From Lethocerus indicus (Eukaryota > Arthropoda > Insecta > Hemiptera > Belostomatidae), in the NCBI GenBank assembly GCA_019843655.1, contig JACDQD010000104.1, positions 1,798,001 through 1,862,000 of the forward strand: a stretch of DNA of 64,000 bases, written 5' to 3'. The notes under the pieces are model-generated. The model was not told where the DNA came from and searched no databases. It was given only the letters and a program-made list of their open reading frames with translations. Positions 61,901-64,000 of the stretch are shown here, one piece after another (position 1 is the stretch's first letter; every line of letters begins with the position of its first letter). A program made the position numbers and the translations under genes.

Positions 61901-64000
61901 TAATCTCGGCATAAACCCAATGCTAATATACCTGATTAATTACAATGTTGGTTAATCTCGACAGCCTCCAAAATCAATGTGCGGAAGGAAATTAAGTTTA
62001 AGAAATTTCGATTAATTGTACTACTTGAGAATATGTCTCTCTGGTACGGGATTTCCGTTTTCCCTACGCCCATATTTATATCAATAGTTTTCAGAATCGT
62101 AATTCGTATGTTTACTGACACCGGCTTTCTGTTTTTTTTTTCTGTGACGGGAAAACCGATATGTACGTCTAAACTTACTGCACGGCTGGCGGGGGATATA
62201 GTTTTTCAGCATAGACCCGCCCCCTCGATACTCCCCTTCGACAACTCAAGTTACACCATTACCGGCCCCACCGGTGGTGTACACGACGGTCAACTGAAAC
62301 CTAATTGCCGAGTGCCGCCCCGGTTACAATGTGCACTGTTGAAGTGGGCCGCGGGCCGCAACCGGGACCTGACGTTTTCAATCAGTCCGATACACCGAAC
62401 TCACCGGGGGTAAAGAAAGATTAATCGAGCCCGGTATAACTCTGATTAATGACCGTGGGTGGGGCTCCGCCCCCTCCTCCCGCCTACCGCCGCCTCCAAC
62501 ATCGGTCAATAACTAAAATACTGATGACTCCCGAACTCAGTCCGTACCCCGAGCCTCGGACTAGATGAATTGGTTCTACTTATCTATGAAGTTCTCAGAT
62601 ATAAGAAGATATAAAGATCAAACTGATTCTCAATAACGATTTACATTACTCGGCAGAGTAGAATTCACGTAGTATGAAAGCCAAAAGTAATTGGCACGAG
62701 AAAAACGATTATTATTTTAACACCGATATTTTGGCCTTAAGTGTACCCCGAAATATTTACAATGAAATTATAACCAAACTGAGCTAGTGAATACTGCCAG
62801 GCTTATTCTGTTCAGATACATTTTAAAATGTATTTACTCAGTGAATACATTGTATCAAACGTACTACCTTCGCAAGGATGAAACAAAATTTATTGTAAAA
62901 AATTTACCTAATTTTCGCCGTCATCACCTGTTATCCAACTAATCGCCATTCTCGGGACCAATACAAATCTGTTTGTTTAATCGGTTTTTCTAATAGCCCG
63001 AAACGTAATCTCCAGCTGTATACATCACTCGTCGCGTGTTGGAACTTTGCGCAGGGCCTTAATGCGGGATTCCCTTTGTCGGTAACAATTGCAGCAGAAC
63101 GGCTTTATTCGGTTTGAAACTAATCTGGCCACGTTTTTGTGCGGGCACCGGCCGGCAACGCGTGCCCGGCGTCAAAGGGAGCCCGAATAATGAACGCCCC
63201 CGACGCTTTTTAGAGAGTCCGGCGCAAATACCGCCCCCGGTCGAACATCAAGAGTCCGACTGTGTAGCTGGCTGGGGGGGGGCGGCGGTTCCGCTAATTA
63301 CCCGATGCTTATTACCCCGCTCGTCACTGCGAGTGAAAAGAGAGCGGAGTAGTCCCGGCTCGGGAGAAAGGGGCCGGGAATTCGCATGGCCGCGTATCGC
63401 GGGCGACAATCCTCCTAACCCGATGGGGTGAAAGGGTGGCTGGCCGAGGGGGGATGGGCGGGTTGACGACCGCTCCTCTTTGATGTCTCCACACGACGGT
63501 CATTGTCATTCAACGTGAGTGACACACACTACGCACCACCACCGTCGAAACCATTCCCATTTCGCCTGCCAATCGCCGAACGCCTTTGAATTTTGAAATT
63601 GAGGCCCTTTTCATTTTCGACCGCTCATTTGCCCCATTTCCGCTTCTTTTGTATTGCACCGACTCACTGACCTCCTCGCCTTTCGGATTTCTCTGTGGTC
63701 CCGACCTTGGATACTTCGAAACCTTGGAAGGTTTTTTTATCTATCTATACAGAAAAATTTTGAGAAAAAATATTTTTAAAAAATTGTAGTTTTTAATGTA
63801 TCATTTTCGGAGGAAACTTTCTCAGACTTCAAAGTTCGCTCGGGAAACTGAAATTCTGGACGGCAGTCAAGTCATATTTGGGAATTCGGGCTGAAAATAG
63901 TCGGAAAAAGGGGGCCGGCGGATGGCGGCCGCCGTTGGGAAGGGAAAGGTCATGCAAATAAGAGGGTAGGGAGCAGGATGATAAAGAAAGGTATACATTT

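Larger units (their letters stand above)
55507..64000. other. Gene-free stretch to the window end
   Basis: GC islands at 55.68-55.9, 57.24-57.5, 60.72-61.02, 62.16-62.5 and 63.1-63.48 kb alternate with AT-rich sequence. A near-perfect acceptor (CTTTTTTTTTCTTTATTCGCAG ending at about 61633) has no donor in range. The 153-codon minus frame at 61365-61826 starts at GTG and has no domain. Confidence 0.45.

Noticed and set aside
1..64000. CRISPR array, rRNA operon, telomeric TTAGG array or known conserved insect microRNA
   Set aside because: I looked for spaced direct repeats, rRNA and telomere words and remembered seeds such as let-7, miR-1, miR-10, miR-124 and miR-iab-4, and saw no convincing match.

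Overview
This window looks like 64 kb of nuclear DNA from an animal, most probably an insect or other arthropod. It is intronic or intergenic: I find no intact protein-coding gene, no rRNA, no canonical tRNA and no CRISPR array. The open reading frames are short, lie on both strands and in all frames, often lack an ATG, show no recognisable domain and often follow simple repeats. The support for an animal genome is indirect: microsatellites of (AT)n, (GA/CT)n, (CGG)n and (TTA)n, strong eukaryotic splice signals, tRNA-derived repeat traces, and one decayed Jockey-like LINE fragment of a kind common in insects. CpG dinucleotides are not visibly depleted, which fits a sparsely methylated invertebrate genome better than a vertebrate one. 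The species cannot be named from this sequence.

Layout: AT-rich sequence dense in TAATTA/ATTAAT words alternates with compact GC- and CpG-rich islands of about 200-500 bp, for example near 1.05-1.3, 6.1-6.6, 10.7-11.0, 12.6-13.5, 16.0-16.5, 17.85-18.2, 20.1-20.5, 28.5-28.75, 34.6-35.0, 36.6-36.8, 40.3-40.9, 53.3-53.6, 60.7-61.0 and 63.1-63.5 kb. The one clear mobile element is the C-terminal end of a Jockey-type reverse transcriptase on the minus strand at 19.54-20.08 kb, broken by two in-frame stops and frameshifts. Low-copy simple repeats punctuate the window: two long (AT)n tracts (9.56 and 17.17 kb), GA/CT tracts (13.1, 22.96, 27.9, 38.2, 44.0, 44.3, 48.0 and 49.3 kb) and a 25-base G run (38.56 kb).

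The most interesting material is of two kinds. First, some sites have strong splice signals: small candidate exons (best at 12185-12246 and 393-431 on the plus strand and 20208-20243 on the minus strand) and two places where a 3' splice site is immediately followed by a 5' splice consensus (33861/33862 and 11184/11185), the signature of recursive (ratchet) splicing in very long introns. Second, several short sequences fold into strong or mutually exclusive hairpins (1004-1179, 31628-31671, 34164-34230, 42913-42935), and there are long GC palindromes (6274-6287, 53522-53535). None of this is proven. By eye, in 64 kb on two strands, some splice-like matches are expected by chance, and the confidences reflect that.
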